Source: Paludibacteraceae bacterium (lineage in GTDB: Bacteria; Bacteroidota; Bacteroidia; Bacteroidales; Paludibacteraceae). Taken from it: a DNA stretch of 64,000 nt. The notes under the pieces were generated by a model that was not told the DNA's origin, ran no database searches, and saw nothing but the letters and a program-made list of their open reading frames with translations. This document shows positions 16,446 to 24,145 of the stretch, one piece after another. The stretch is from positions 49,985 through 113,984 of the forward strand of contig JAFVDD010000021.1 in the NCBI GenBank assembly GCA_017478725.1, given 5' to 3'. The first letter of the stretch is position 1. Each line of letters starts with the position of its first letter. The position numbers and the translations under genes were made by a program.

Positions 16446-16632
16446 TAAAAAACGCGCTTGCTAATGCAGGCGCGTGAATGTTCCGCAATGCGATTGAATA
16501 CAATACTTATCCTCGTTTCGGGGATGAGTGTTGTCGCCGTCGTAAGTGATAAAACGCAATACCAGGTGTTCTGCGCTTTTCAGCCATATTTTCAATTGTC
16601 CTTTCACAGGAATAATAGGTTTCTGAAATCGA
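16445..16632 (-). ncRNA. Candidate structured small RNA (about 190 nt)
   Basis: A complete transcription unit with no convincing gene: a promoter with exact 19-base spacing (16636-16667) and a strong terminator (16446-16475). Drawn by hand, the RNA contains UUUCAG...CUGAAA, a CGCA...UGCG hairpin, and a long imperfect hairpin (ACAA/UUGU, ACU/AGU, AUCC/GGAU around CCGAAACGA). A GUCGUCG/CGGCGAC pairing could close the first domain if the RNA starts a few bases earlier. Size is in the 6S range but I do not recognise the sequence. A 93-codon frame crosses it but begins upstream of the promoter. Confidence 0.55.
16446..16475 (-). terminator. Terminator of candidate sRNA
   Basis: On the minus strand ACGCGC/GCGCGT plus TGC/GCA with one C-A mismatch form a hairpin (16475-16452) with ATTA loop, followed by six T. 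It directly follows the HAD gene's stop on the other strand. Confidence 0.85.
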
Positions 16633-16635
16633 CGA

Positions 16636-16667
16636 CAAAGGTAGTATAAATTATTTACATCTGCAAA
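16636..16667 (-). promoter_or_regulatory. Promoter of candidate sRNA
   Basis: Minus strand: TTTGC (16667-16663), 19 bases, TACCTTTG (16643-16636). Same form and spacing as the V-ATPase and pyr operon promoters. Confidence 0.75.
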
Positions 16668-17250
16668 CAAAATCTTCAAATTTCTGTGCAATAAATGTGA
16701 ACACGCCAAACGACTGTTCCTGCCGTCATTTCTGATATTCACAAATCACAAAATCCGCTTGCAACTTTCCTGCTTATTCACAAAAATGGAGGCCAATGCC
16801 GGCTGTCTAGATCTCGTTGGCGCCAACTGTCGGATGTGAGGGTAGGGAAGTGTCTGCGCTTGCAAATCCACGCCTGTAGCCTCTCGATAATCAGCCGACT
16901 CCGTACATTAACTGCTTGTAAAACAGCGGTTACAAAGATTACTTGAAATCATATTTCAGTATTGTTCCACATATTTCAGCATATGCGGCATTTTACAACC
17001 TTTGTATGCGAAGCAAATACCGCAAACAACTGAAACACAACTATTTGTGGAGTTTTCTTGAATATTGTTAGCGTCCTGTGGATAGAGACTCTCGCAATGA
17101 ACCGGTCCAGCCCTCCTGATCGGCTGTCTTGATTGCTAAAATTCCGGCTCACGCACCTCAAACCAAATGTTCACCAATTTCAATTCACATTTAAAAACCC
17201 GCGAGTATTCATATGCGTGAAAAATAATTCACAAAATTATGGTGTATAGA
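16668..17250. other. Gene-free stretch with scattered DnaA-box-like sites
   Basis: No frame here looks coding. It contains one perfect TTWTNCACA site (TTATTCACA near 16773) and several one-mismatch sites (for example ATATTCACA near 16734, TGTGGATAG near 17078, TAATTCACA near 17225). I see no AT-rich unwinding block next to them and cannot claim an origin. Confidence 0.25.
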
Positions 17251-17282
17251 TTTGTGTAATTCGATTATTTTTTGTAACTTTG
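17251..17282 (+). promoter_or_regulatory. Promoter for HTH gene
   Basis: TTTGT (17251-17255), 19 bases, TAACTTTG (17275-17282), 28 bases before the ATG at 17311. Confidence 0.8.
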
Positions 17283-17310
17283 CAGCGTCATTTGAAAAAT
17301 CGCATTTAGT

Positions 17311-17706
17311 ATGAACGAACGGGAGCGTATAGAGAAATTGATTCAGACGCTGAATCTGTCTGCACGGCAGTTTGCGGAGCAGATCCGTATTCAGCCGGGT
17401 ACAATCAGTAATATTATGGCGGGGCGCAACAAACCCAGTCTGGATGTCATGCAAAGGATTTTGGACAAATATCCGACTCTTAATCCGGAATGGCTCATTG
17501 CCGGGCGGGGAGAAATGTGGCGTTCTGTCCCGGGGGAAGACCCGCAACTCTTTGATACGCTGCCCCCTGACGCTAAAATAGCACGCCTGACTGCTGTACA
17601 GCAAAAAGAAGAGCCGCAGTTGCCTGCAGCTCCGCCTAAAAAAATCAGCAAAATCGTTGTCTATTATTCCGACAACACATTCGAGGAGTTCTCAAACCTC
17701 CGTTAG
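17311..17706 (+). CDS. XRE-type helix-turn-helix protein
   Basis: A 131-residue protein whose first 60 residues form a Cro/CI-type HTH (I-E-K-L-I-Q-T-L-N-L-S-A-R-Q-F-A-E-Q-I-R-split by turn-P-G-T-I-S-N-I-M-A-G-R-N-K-P-S) followed by N-P-E-W-L-I-A-G-R-G-E-M-W, a hallmark of this Bacteroidetes group. A linker rich in Pro and Gln leads to a C-terminal beta-rich segment (K-I-V-V-Y-Y-S-D-N-T-F-E-E-F). Probably a DNA-binding regulator, target unknown. Its own promoter is 17251-17282; it converges on lon with a 20-base gap. Confidence 0.85.
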   Translation: MNERERIEKLIQTLNLSARQFAEQIRIQPGTISNIMAGRNKPSLDVMQRILDKYPTLNPEWLIAGRGEMWRSVPGEDPQLFDTLPPDAKIARLTAVQQKEEPQLPAAPPKKISKIVVYYSDNTFEEFSNLR

Positions 17707-17726
17707 TGTTTCCCGATCGCCGAACG

Positions 17727-20105
17727 CTACTGGAGCGCTTCTTTGATTACTTCGCTGATATCATGTACGTAATGGAATTTCAGACCTTTCAGATACATGG
17801 CTGGAATCTCCGTCACATCTTTGCGGTTGTCCTCGCATAGGATAATATCGGTGATGCCGGCGCGTTTGGCGGCAAGCAGTTTCTCTTTCACGCCGCCTAT
17901 CGGCAGCACTTTGCCGCGCAATGTCATCTCGCCGGTCATGGCGATGCGCGGTTTCACAAGCCTTCCGGTGAAAGCGCTGACAAGCGCCGTGGTCATGGTG
18001 ATACCGGCGCTCGGACCATCCTTGGGAATCGCTCCTTCCGGCACATGGATATGCACGGCGGTTTTCTCAAACACATCGGGTTTGATGCCGAACTGCTTGG
18101 CATGAGCCTTCACATAGCCTAAAGCCAGGGTCGCGGATTCTTTCATCACATCGCCTAAATTGCCGGTCAGAGTGAGGCTCGGAGCCTTTGCGGCGGAAAG
18201 ACTGGTCTCGATAAACAGAATCTCGCCGCCTACCTGCGTCCATGCCAGACCGGTTACTACGCCTGCATATTTGTTGGTCTCCCAGCTGTCGCGGCTGAAA
18301 CGTGCCTGACCGAGATAATTCCTCAGATCCTCAATCGTCACGGACACGTTGTATTCCTCGCCCAGAGCCAGTTTGGTGTCTATCTTCCGGCATATGGTGG
18401 CTATCTGTCTCTCCAGGCTGCGCACACCCGACTCGCGCGTGTAATCGTCTATTATATGGGCGATTATCTCTTTTTTCAGCTTCAGCTGCGAGGCTTTCAG
18501 ACCGTGGTTGGCAAGTTCTTTGGGAATCAGATGTCGTTTGGCTATTTCCTCTTTCTCTTCTTGCAGGTAACCGGTCATCTCTATCAGCTCCATGCGGTCC
18601 AGCAGCGGACGCGGAATGCTGTCTAAAGTGTTGGCGGTGGCGATAAAAAGCACATGGCTCAAATCATAATCTACATCCAGGAAATTGTCATGGAAAGTAC
18701 TGTTCTGCTCAGGATCAAGCACTTCCAGCAGTGCGGAAGTGGGATCGCCTTTGTAGTCGGCGCCTATCTTGTCTATCTCGTCCAGCACAAATACGGGGTT
18801 CGAAGTGCCGCATTTCTTAATACTGTCAATGATACGGCCGGGCAATGCGCCGATGTAGGTTCTCCGGTGGCCGCGTATCTCGGCTTCGTCGTGCAGGCCG
18901 CCTAACGACACACGCGCATATTTCCGTCCGAGAGCCTCGGCTATGCTCTTCCCGAGACTTGTTTTGCCTACACCCGGAGGGCCGTACAGACATAGGATAG
19001 GGGACTTCACCGGATGTTCTTCTTTCTCCTTTTTGCTGCGAAGCCCCAACTGACGCTGAACCGCCAGATATTCGACGATGCGTTCCTTCACTTTGTCCAG
19101 ACCATAGTGATCGCGGTTGAGTACTTCTTGCGCATGAGGCATGTCAAAATTATCCTCGCTGTAGATGTTCCAGGGCAATTCCAACATCGTCTCCAGATAA
19201 GTCAGTTGCGTGGAATAATCGGGCGAGTGGGTGGTCATGCGTTCCAGCTTAAGCAGCTCTTTTTCAAACACTTTGCCTACTTCTTCCGACCATCGTTTCT
19301 CACCCGCACGTTCGCGCAACTCTTTGACGGTCTCGGCGCCCGTGTCACCCAAATCCTGTTTGATGGTCTCTATTTCTTGTTGCAGAAAATACTCACGCTG
19401 CTGCTTGTCCATCGCTTCGTGCGTACGCTTCCGGATGTCGGCTTTGATAGTCAGCATCTCGTTGTCTTTCTCCAGTATGGCAAGCAACGCGGTCGCTCTG
19501 TCCGACAGCGAATCGACGGCGAGCAGTTCTTGCTTCTCCTCCATCGTCAGCTTGTCGTAAGTCGCACAGATATAGTTGATTAGGGTAGGGCCGTTGTGTA
19601 TCGAGCGGAGCGTCATCTGCAGATCTACCGGAGGATTCTCACGGTTGCTGAGAATCCGTTGGATCAACTCGCGGATGGAGTCATGGGTCGCCACAAACTG
19701 TTTGTCGTTTTTCAGCGGCATCTCTTCATCCATATCCTGCACTTCAGCCAGCAGTTGACCGCTCTCATTCTCCTGAAATTCAACGGCTTGCACGCGTCTC
19801 TTGCCTTCCAGAATGGCCATCACATGTTCGCCGGCTCCCAGGTCGGGCATCGGCACTATTTGAATGACGTTGGCCAGTGTACCGAGAGCGAACAGATCGT
19901 TGCCCTCCGGCTCTGAAACGGAACTGTCTTTCTGAGTCAGCACAACTATCGAGCGGTCGCTTTTGTGCGCCGCTTTGATTAGTTTGAGACTCGATTTGCG
20001 CGATACCGCCACGGGTATCAGCACACCGGGAAACAGCACTGTGTTTCTCACAGGCAACACCTCGTACTGCCTGATTTCTTCAATATCTTCGATTTTCTTT
20101 GCCAT
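17727..20105 (-). CDS. lon: Lon protease
   Basis: ATP-dependent serine protease for damaged and regulatory proteins. The 792-residue protein has the N-terminal substrate domain (about 12-205, Y-E-V-L-P-V-R-N-T-V-L-F-P-G), AAA+ module with Walker A G-P-P-G-V-G-K-T and Walker B V-F-V-L-D-E-I-D-K, and the protease domain with catalytic Ser in D-G-P-S-A-G and Lys in the following helix (L-L-A-A-K-R-A-G). Normal LonA length. It lies 45 bases downstream of the unrecognised 20151-20513 frame, in a region full of repeated TCTGTCCGTTCTGCC segments, so its promoter may be further up. Confidence 0.97.
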   Translation of the reverse strand: MAKKIEDIEEIRQYEVLPVRNTVLFPGVLIPVAVSRKSSLKLIKAAHKSDRSIVVLTQKDSSVSEPEGNDLFALGTLANVIQIVPMPDLGAGEHVMAILEGKRRVQAVEFQENESGQLLAEVQDMDEEMPLKNDKQFVATHDSIRELIQRILSNRENPPVDLQMTLRSIHNGPTLINYICATYDKLTMEEKQELLAVDSLSDRATALLAILEKDNEMLTIKADIRKRTHEAMDKQQREYFLQQEIETIKQDLGDTGAETVKELRERAGEKRWSEEVGKVFEKELLKLERMTTHSPDYSTQLTYLETMLELPWNIYSEDNFDMPHAQEVLNRDHYGLDKVKERIVEYLAVQRQLGLRSKKEKEEHPVKSPILCLYGPPGVGKTSLGKSIAEALGRKYARVSLGGLHDEAEIRGHRRTYIGALPGRIIDSIKKCGTSNPVFVLDEIDKIGADYKGDPTSALLEVLDPEQNSTFHDNFLDVDYDLSHVLFIATANTLDSIPRPLLDRMELIEMTGYLQEEKEEIAKRHLIPKELANHGLKASQLKLKKEIIAHIIDDYTRESGVRSLERQIATICRKIDTKLALGEEYNVSVTIEDLRNYLGQARFSRDSWETNKYAGVVTGLAWTQVGGEILFIETSLSAAKAPSLTLTGNLGDVMKESATLALGYVKAHAKQFGIKPDVFEKTAVHIHVPEGAIPKDGPSAGITMTTALVSAFTGRLVKPRIAMTGEMTLRGKVLPIGGVKEKLLAAKRAGITDIILCEDNRKDVTEIPAMYLKGLKFHYVHDISEVIKEALQ

Positions 20106-20136
20106 TTCTTTATGTACGTTTGTTTCTATCTATCTG

Positions 20137-20443
20137 TCTGTCCGTTCTGCCTAGTAGCGTTGTGTATTTCTGTCCGTTCTGCCTGATAGCGTTTCTTCAT
20201 CGCGCATTGATGCGCGATTTATATCGTCATCCGCCATCCGTCCCTCCGGTTCTTGTATTCTGGCTATCTGGCTTTCCTGTATCTCGTTTTTCTCTTCGGT
20301 GGCATATTTGCCGCCGGTAGTATCTATTGCAGCGTTGTCCGCCTTGGGCGTTTTTTTGTATAGTTGTGTGTTTCTGTCCGTTCTGCCTGGTAGCGTTTCT
20401 GCATCGCGCATTGATGCGCGATTTATATCGTCATCCGCCATCC
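20137..20443. repeat. Repeated element with embedded palindrome, upstream of lon
   Basis: A segment of about 71 bp at 20169-20239 recurs at 20373-20443 (204 bp apart) with only a few changes. Each copy carries the palindrome ATCGCGCATTGATGCGCGAT (9-bp arms). Its first 23 bp (TCTGTCCGTTCTGCC...TAGCG) occur a third time at 20137-20159. Confidence 0.85.
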
Positions 20444-20513
20444 GTTTATGGTCTTCTGGAAATCTGGTCTTCTGGATTTCCCGTCTTTTTTTAGTAGAGT
20501 ACCTTTCTTCCAA
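20151..20513 (-). CDS. Unrecognised 120-residue charged protein with an internal repeat
   Basis: I do not recognise this frame. It encodes a hydrophilic protein (many Arg, Asp, Glu, Thr) in which about 29 residues beginning R-M-A-D-D-D-I-N-R-A-S-M-R-D recur 68 residues later, with nearly identical DNA. There is no signal peptide or membrane segment. Because the repeat contains a strong palindrome and a third partial copy lies outside the frame, the frame may simply be read-through of a REP-like element. If real, it is just upstream of lon on the same strand. Confidence 0.35.
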   Translation of the reverse strand: MEERYSTKKRREIQKTRFPEDHKRMADDDINRASMRDAETLPGRTDRNTQLYKKTPKADNAAIDTTGGKYATEEKNEIQESQIARIQEPEGRMADDDINRASMRDEETLSGRTDRNTQRY

Positions 20514-20621
20514 TATGCTATTTTACATAATCACGATTAGGTTGATTTTCGTGCATGATCTCACATGATCAGTTGTACAAAAATAGTACCATTTTCAGCA
20601 ATCAGCTTATGGCAGTTACAT

Positions 20622-21038
20622 TTATGACATTTTGGCAGTCTTTTTTTCTTTCAGGATCACCATCCGCACAAACACCGGAAACATTCCGTAAACTACGTTT
20701 TTGTTTTTCCCTTCATTCAGGTATTCATCAGCTCCTGCATGGAACTGGTTGTTCCATCGCGCTCTCAGTTCGGCGTATCGCGGATGATTTTTGTCTTTGA
20801 TGATCTCGCTGGCCTCGCGGCAAACAGCCCGCCATAATTCGGCCTGTACTTTTTCTGCCTCTGTCCTCGGGCTGCGTTTGTAATCACGGCTCCGCCGTTT
20901 GAAATACTCCTGAGGACCTGTTTTTACGACATTTCCGTTGTCGTCTTTCCATTGTTTGTAGCGCATCTGAACGCTCGACCTTCCGGCCAGTTTCCCACTC
21001 AACCGCTCCAAACCCGGACTTAATTCTGCTCTTGCCAT
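20622..21038 (-). CDS. Unrecognised basic 138-residue protein
   Basis: An ATG-started frame with normal codon use, M-A-R-A-E-L-S-P-G-L-E-R-L-S-G-K-L-A-G at the start and a Lys/Arg-rich, largely helical middle (Y-F-K-R-R-S-R-D-Y-K-R-S-P-R-T-E-A-E-K-V-Q). No transmembrane segment. I do not know the family; the N-terminus is of a kind seen in small phage- or element-borne proteins, which is only an impression. It sits behind a promoter (21456-21486) with a leader of about 410 bases full of tandem repeats. Confidence 0.6.
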   Translation of the reverse strand: MARAELSPGLERLSGKLAGRSSVQMRYKQWKDDNGNVVKTGPQEYFKRRSRDYKRSPRTEAEKVQAELWRAVCREASEIIKDKNHPRYAELRARWNNQFHAGADEYLNEGKNKNVVYGMFPVFVRMVILKEKKTAKMS

Positions 21039-21087
21039 ATCCTTCCATTATGTTTTTTGACTTGTTATTCTTTTTTCTGATTTTTGT

Positions 21088-21284
21088 CTGATTTTCATGT
21101 GTTTATATCACATTTTTATGTGTTTTTTTATCAGATTTTTCCTGTTCTTTACCTGATTTTCATGTGTTTATATCACATTTTTATGTGTTTTTTTATCAGA
21201 TTTTTCCTGTTTTTTACCTTATTCTCTTGTGTTTATATCATATTTTTTATGTGTGTTTTTATCAGATTTTTTCCTGTTTTTTAT
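21088..21284. repeat. 65-bp tandem repeat, three copies plus a partial fourth
   Basis: Units start at 21088, 21153 and 21218 with a partial copy from 21285. Copies one and two differ at one position; copy three is more diverged. The unit is very AT-rich (TTTATATCACATTTTTATG core). It lies in the leader of the 20622-21038 gene. Confidence 0.92.
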
Positions 21285-21337
21285 CTGACTCTATTGATTT
21301 TATACCCATAAAACATTCGTTTCTATTTTACATAACT

Positions 21338-21392
21338 CTTTAGTTCTTCTTTAGTACATATTTAGTTCTTTTTTAGTTCTTATTTGGTTCTT
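21338..21392. repeat. Five-unit 11-bp array
   Basis: Five consecutive 11-bp units of the form NTTTAGTTCTT (second unit ends in ACAT, last has GG). It is in the same leader as the 65-bp repeat, about 60 bases from the likely transcription start. Confidence 0.85.
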
Positions 21393-21455
21393 AACGCGAC
21401 CATTACGGCACCACTTTACTACATCCTTTGCACGAAATTACCCTGAAATATGCTG

Positions 21456-21486
21456 CAAATGTACTAAAAATTTCTGACATATGCAA
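21456..21486 (-). promoter_or_regulatory. Promoter for the 20622-21038 gene
   Basis: Minus strand: TTGC (21486-21483), 19 bases, TACATTTG (21463-21456). The next start codon in this direction is at 21038. Confidence 0.7.
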
Positions 21487-21581
21487 GTATTGCCCTCATT
21501 TTCCGTTCATATTTTCCCTGTTCATGTTCATTCGTTGCGCCCACCCTTCCCTCTCAGCTTTCATTCCTATAAAAACGCATC

Positions 21582-21612
21582 AAAAAAGGGCGAGGCACAC
21601 TGCCCCACCCTT
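21582..21612 (-). terminator. Terminator of the caspase-like operon
   Basis: A 12-bp stem (21601-21612 with 21586-21597, two G-U pairs) with a 3-base loop, followed on the minus strand by six T, 30 bases after the caspase-like gene. Confidence 0.9.
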
Positions 21613-21640
21613 GTGTATTATTCATTTAATCAGGGTAATT

Positions 21641-22975
21641 TTATTTCAGTTTCATGGTCTTCCATGAAGAAGAAGCTGCGGGACTTGTTGCCACAACAGG
21701 GGTCTGCGGCTTCTCGTTGATAAGGAACGCCTCTTTCTTCACGTTCTTATTGATATAACCCGCCAGCTCGTCATAGGACACATCGCCGTTGGTCTCTTGT
21801 AGTTTCTTCAGCAGGAAATAAGTGAAGAGCCCGTGCCCTTTTTCGGGATAGGTCATTGCCGTCTCGTCAGCGGAGGAAGCAGAGAAAACAACCGCATTTC
21901 CGTCCAGCTTCTCTTTCTTCGCCTCGCGTGCCACGCCGCGTGCAGCAACCAACATACTGCCCTCTTTGTTCGCGCCGGTAAAGCATGCGTCCATGAAATA
22001 AGTGATGTTCTTTGCTTTGGTTGCAGCCAAAGTGGTGTACAATTTGTTCAAACTATAGCAAGTAGCCGTGTTTGTTCCCTTGCCGTCAACAGGCACAATA
22101 TACGCATCGCCTGTCTTTTCGTCCGGTATTCCGTGACCGCAGTAATACACAATCGCTTTGCTGTCCTCGAAGTTATTGAGGGCATAACTCAACCAGTCCA
22201 CGCCGCCGGAAATAACGCCGTATGATGCGTTGGAGCAGTAACGCACTTGTTTCTCAGGGATGCCTAATGTCTTGATACAATACTCCTTGAATACCTCACC
22301 GTCATGGGAGGCAAAATTCACAGGGTCAACAAACTGATAATCCTCGTTGGCAATTATCAATGCGTAGGTATCTTCCGCAGACTTCTTTGCTTGTGGAATA
22401 TTGGAATCTACATCGGATTGGATAGTTTCTTGTTTTTTAGATGTATTTTTACTATTTCCGTTTTGATTTGACGCTAATTGCTGTTCTTCTGCTTTGTGAG
22501 CATTTTCACCAACCGGCTTTCCATTTGCATAAAACACATCGCCTTTCAACTCTAATTTTCCAGCCCATCTCAAAGGCACATATTTTTCATTTTTAGCTTT
22601 TTCAAATTTATCAAAAGGAACAAGAGTAATAACCTTTTTCTTATCATCTACACTTGCGTAATAAGTATTGCCATTAATGGCATCAATTGTTATCGAATAC
22701 GCAGCTCCTGCACTCCTTAGTTCTTCTGGACTTGCATTGCCAATATATCCTTCAATAGTATGTTTACCTGGTTCGACGATGACTTCATAATAGATAGTAG
22801 AAGGAATATAACCGAAATTTTGTCCATCAAAATACAACAAGTGTGTTGCATTCATATTTTTCCATCCACTGGAAGAGAATGGACGGAACATAATAATCTT
22901 TGCCGTCCCTTCGGCTGCAAATACTTGCCCGATACTCATTAGGGCTACTAAAAGAATCATTAGTTTCTTTTTCAT
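21641..22975 (-). CDS. Secreted caspase-like (C14) cysteine peptidase
   Basis: A 444-residue protein with a signal peptide (1-20), an N-terminal beta-rich domain (about 22-150) resembling DUF2846-type ligand domains, a hydrophilic Gln/Asn/Lys linker (160-200), and a caspase p20-like domain (about 203-440). The catalytic dyad is visible as His281 (Y-Y-C-G-H-G) and Cys331 (F-M-D-A-C-F-T-G). This fold is shared by metacaspases and other clan CD peptidases that cut after Arg/Lys or Asp; specificity is unknown. It follows the DUF4384 gene by six bases and ends at a strong terminator. Confidence 0.88.
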   Translation of the reverse strand: MKKKLMILLVALMSIGQVFAAEGTAKIIMFRPFSSSGWKNMNATHLLYFDGQNFGYIPSTIYYEVIVEPGKHTIEGYIGNASPEELRSAGAAYSITIDAINGNTYYASVDDKKKVITLVPFDKFEKAKNEKYVPLRWAGKLELKGDVFYANGKPVGENAHKAEEQQLASNQNGNSKNTSKKQETIQSDVDSNIPQAKKSAEDTYALIIANEDYQFVDPVNFASHDGEVFKEYCIKTLGIPEKQVRYCSNASYGVISGGVDWLSYALNNFEDSKAIVYYCGHGIPDEKTGDAYIVPVDGKGTNTATCYSLNKLYTTLAATKAKNITYFMDACFTGANKEGSMLVAARGVAREAKKEKLDGNAVVFSASSADETAMTYPEKGHGLFTYFLLKKLQETNGDVSYDELAGYINKNVKKEAFLINEKPQTPVVATSPAASSSWKTMKLK

Positions 22976-22981
22976 AATACG

Positions 22982-23824
22982 TTATTTTTTTATGGTTAAT
23001 ACTATTTCTTCCACTTGTGCGGTTGTGTCATAGACGCGCAAGCCGTGAAGCCATTTTTGGAATTTGGAGTTCTCCACTTCGGGTACGAACTCACCTTTGT
23101 TACTCAACGAGATATGGAATTTCTTTTGCGAAAAGACAACTATCAAGGTATTGTTCTCAATACTTTTTGAGGTCGTCAGAATAGTTTCCTCTCCATAGGG
23201 ATATTCGGGGTCTTGAGTACACAAAAATAAATATTCCTTGTTGCTTTTCACCTCGCGTGCATTACCGTCCGTTTCCTCGTAGGGTATCATCACATTGACA
23301 ATATCGTTGTCATCGTCTCTGATGAAGACGGCCACATAGCCGCTTGCCGCAGATTTGAACGAAAGAGAGAAACGGTCGTTGTTCTTAAAAAGCGTGCTTT
23401 CTATTCCCTTGTTTAACGGTTTTATTTGTAGTTCCACCTTTTCACGTTTTTGTTCGCGTACTTTCCCGCATACTTCGGCATGAATGACCATCATGTCGTT
23501 GTTGTATTTGATTGAAACTTCAGGCTCTTTTGTGTCGCTGATCCAAATACCGCGTACATTATTTTCACTAAAAGAATTGAAGGTACTATTTGTTTTTCCA
23601 TCCTTGTTGTGCATAGCCATGGTATTGGTTTGACTGACTATTGTTCCAAACTCATCAGCGATTGCTTTTAAACGGGCTCTGGTTATGGCTGTCTGCTTTG
23701 CTTCTGCAAGAGTCTGTGTCTCAGGTACTGCATAATCCACTTCTCCACAAGCATTTACTATTCTTTGGGCTTTAAGCAACGACGCCCATAACAAGATGCC
23801 GATAAATAATAGATATCTGTTCAT
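22982..23824 (-). CDS. Secreted DUF4384-like protein
   Basis: A 280-residue protein with a signal peptide (1-19), an LPP20-like segment (about 40-125, E-A-K-Q-T-A-I-T-R-A-R-L-K-A-I-A-D-E-F-G) and a DUF4384-like beta-domain (about 145-245, F-S-L-S-F-K-S-A-A-S-G-Y-V-A-V-F-I-R-D-D-D). DUF4384 domains recur next to or fused with caspase-like peptidases in Bacteroidetes, so it is likely a functional partner of the following gene. Its ATG overlaps, as ATGA, the stop of a 40-codon frame in the leader. Biological role unknown. Confidence 0.75.
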   Translation of the reverse strand: MNRYLLFIGILLWASLLKAQRIVNACGEVDYAVPETQTLAEAKQTAITRARLKAIADEFGTIVSQTNTMAMHNKDGKTNSTFNSFSENNVRGIWISDTKEPEVSIKYNNDMMVIHAEVCGKVREQKREKVELQIKPLNKGIESTLFKNNDRFSLSFKSAASGYVAVFIRDDDNDIVNVMIPYEETDGNAREVKSNKEYLFLCTQDPEYPYGEETILTTSKSIENNTLIVVFSQKKFHISLSNKGEFVPEVENSKFQKWLHGLRVYDTTAQVEEIVLTIKK

Positions 23825-23943
23825 AATACTTCTAATTTCTTTTTGTCAACATACAACAAAAAAGCGGGACTGCAATATTGCTGTTCCGCTAACTGAGGCT
23901 CTGGTATTGCCTGTAAATCCGAACAAACAACACTGAAGCCCAC
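23821..23943 (-). CDS. Possible 40-residue leader peptide (GTG start) or relic
   Basis: From GTG 23943 an open frame of 40 codons (V-G-F-S-V-V-C-S-D-L-Q-A-I-P ending K-K-K-L-E-V-L) runs through the terminator hairpin and stops at TGA overlapping the DUF4384 ATG. In the same frame further up, M-S-V-Y-I-I-K-Y-A-R-I-G-V (from 23994) is cut off from it by a single TAA. Either a leader peptide, a broken gene, or a structured RNA that happens to be open. Confidence 0.3.
   Translation of the reverse strand: MGFSVVCSDLQAIPEPQLAEQQYCSPAFLLYVDKKKLEVL
23858..23890 (-). terminator. Terminator/attenuator 33 bases before the DUF4384 start
   Basis: AGCGG (23890-23886 read on minus) pairs with CCGCT, with palindrome GCAATATTGC inside, followed by six T. 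Placed between promoter and first gene. Confidence 0.75.
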
Positions 23944-24142
23944 GCCGTATGTGTATTATACGCCAATACGCGCGTACTTTATAATATACACACTCATGAG
24001 CATCTTTGTGCTGCAATGTTTTGGATTTACAATGAATTTACCAGATTCCAGTTAGCCAAAACAAAGCGCGTAAGACGCTTTTATTATGTCCTCCTGTTTT
24101 ACGTCTGTGAGGTGACTGCATTGGTTTTTACCATCTTTGCGA
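23891..24142 (-). ncRNA. Structured leader RNA of the caspase-like operon
   Basis: Transcript from the 24146-24176 promoter. A rod of about 120 nt is closed by UGUAAAUCC/GGAUUUACA (24031-24023 with 23920-23912), continues with CAGCAC/GUGUUG and GCUCAUG/CGUGGGC, and ends in a hairpin with GUGUAU/AUACAC and UACGC/GCGUA. A smaller AAAGCG/CGCUUU hairpin lies upstream. With the terminator this looks like a riboswitch-style leader or a 290-nt sRNA; I cannot assign a known class. Confidence 0.55.
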
Positions 24143-24145
24143 GTG

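Noticed and set aside
16461-16742. 93-codon minus-strand frame over the candidate sRNA
   Set aside because: Its start lies upstream of the promoter, there is no recognisable domain, and the DNA has helix and terminator structure.
16668-17250. Chromosomal origin
   Set aside because: Gene orientation does not switch here, only one DnaA site is perfect, and no dnaA or usual origin neighbours are present; kept only as a low-interest observation.
21088-21290. CRISPR-like array
   Set aside because: The 65-bp units are contiguous with no unique spacers, and no cas gene is present.
21084-21311. Plus-strand 75-codon frame rich in Phe and Ile
   Set aside because: It is only the translation of the AT-rich 65-bp tandem repeat; composition and repetition are set by the DNA.
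23891-24142. tmRNA or RNase P RNA
   Set aside because: No tRNA-like T-loop end or tag peptide, and none of the conserved RNase P core motifs were found; length is also short.
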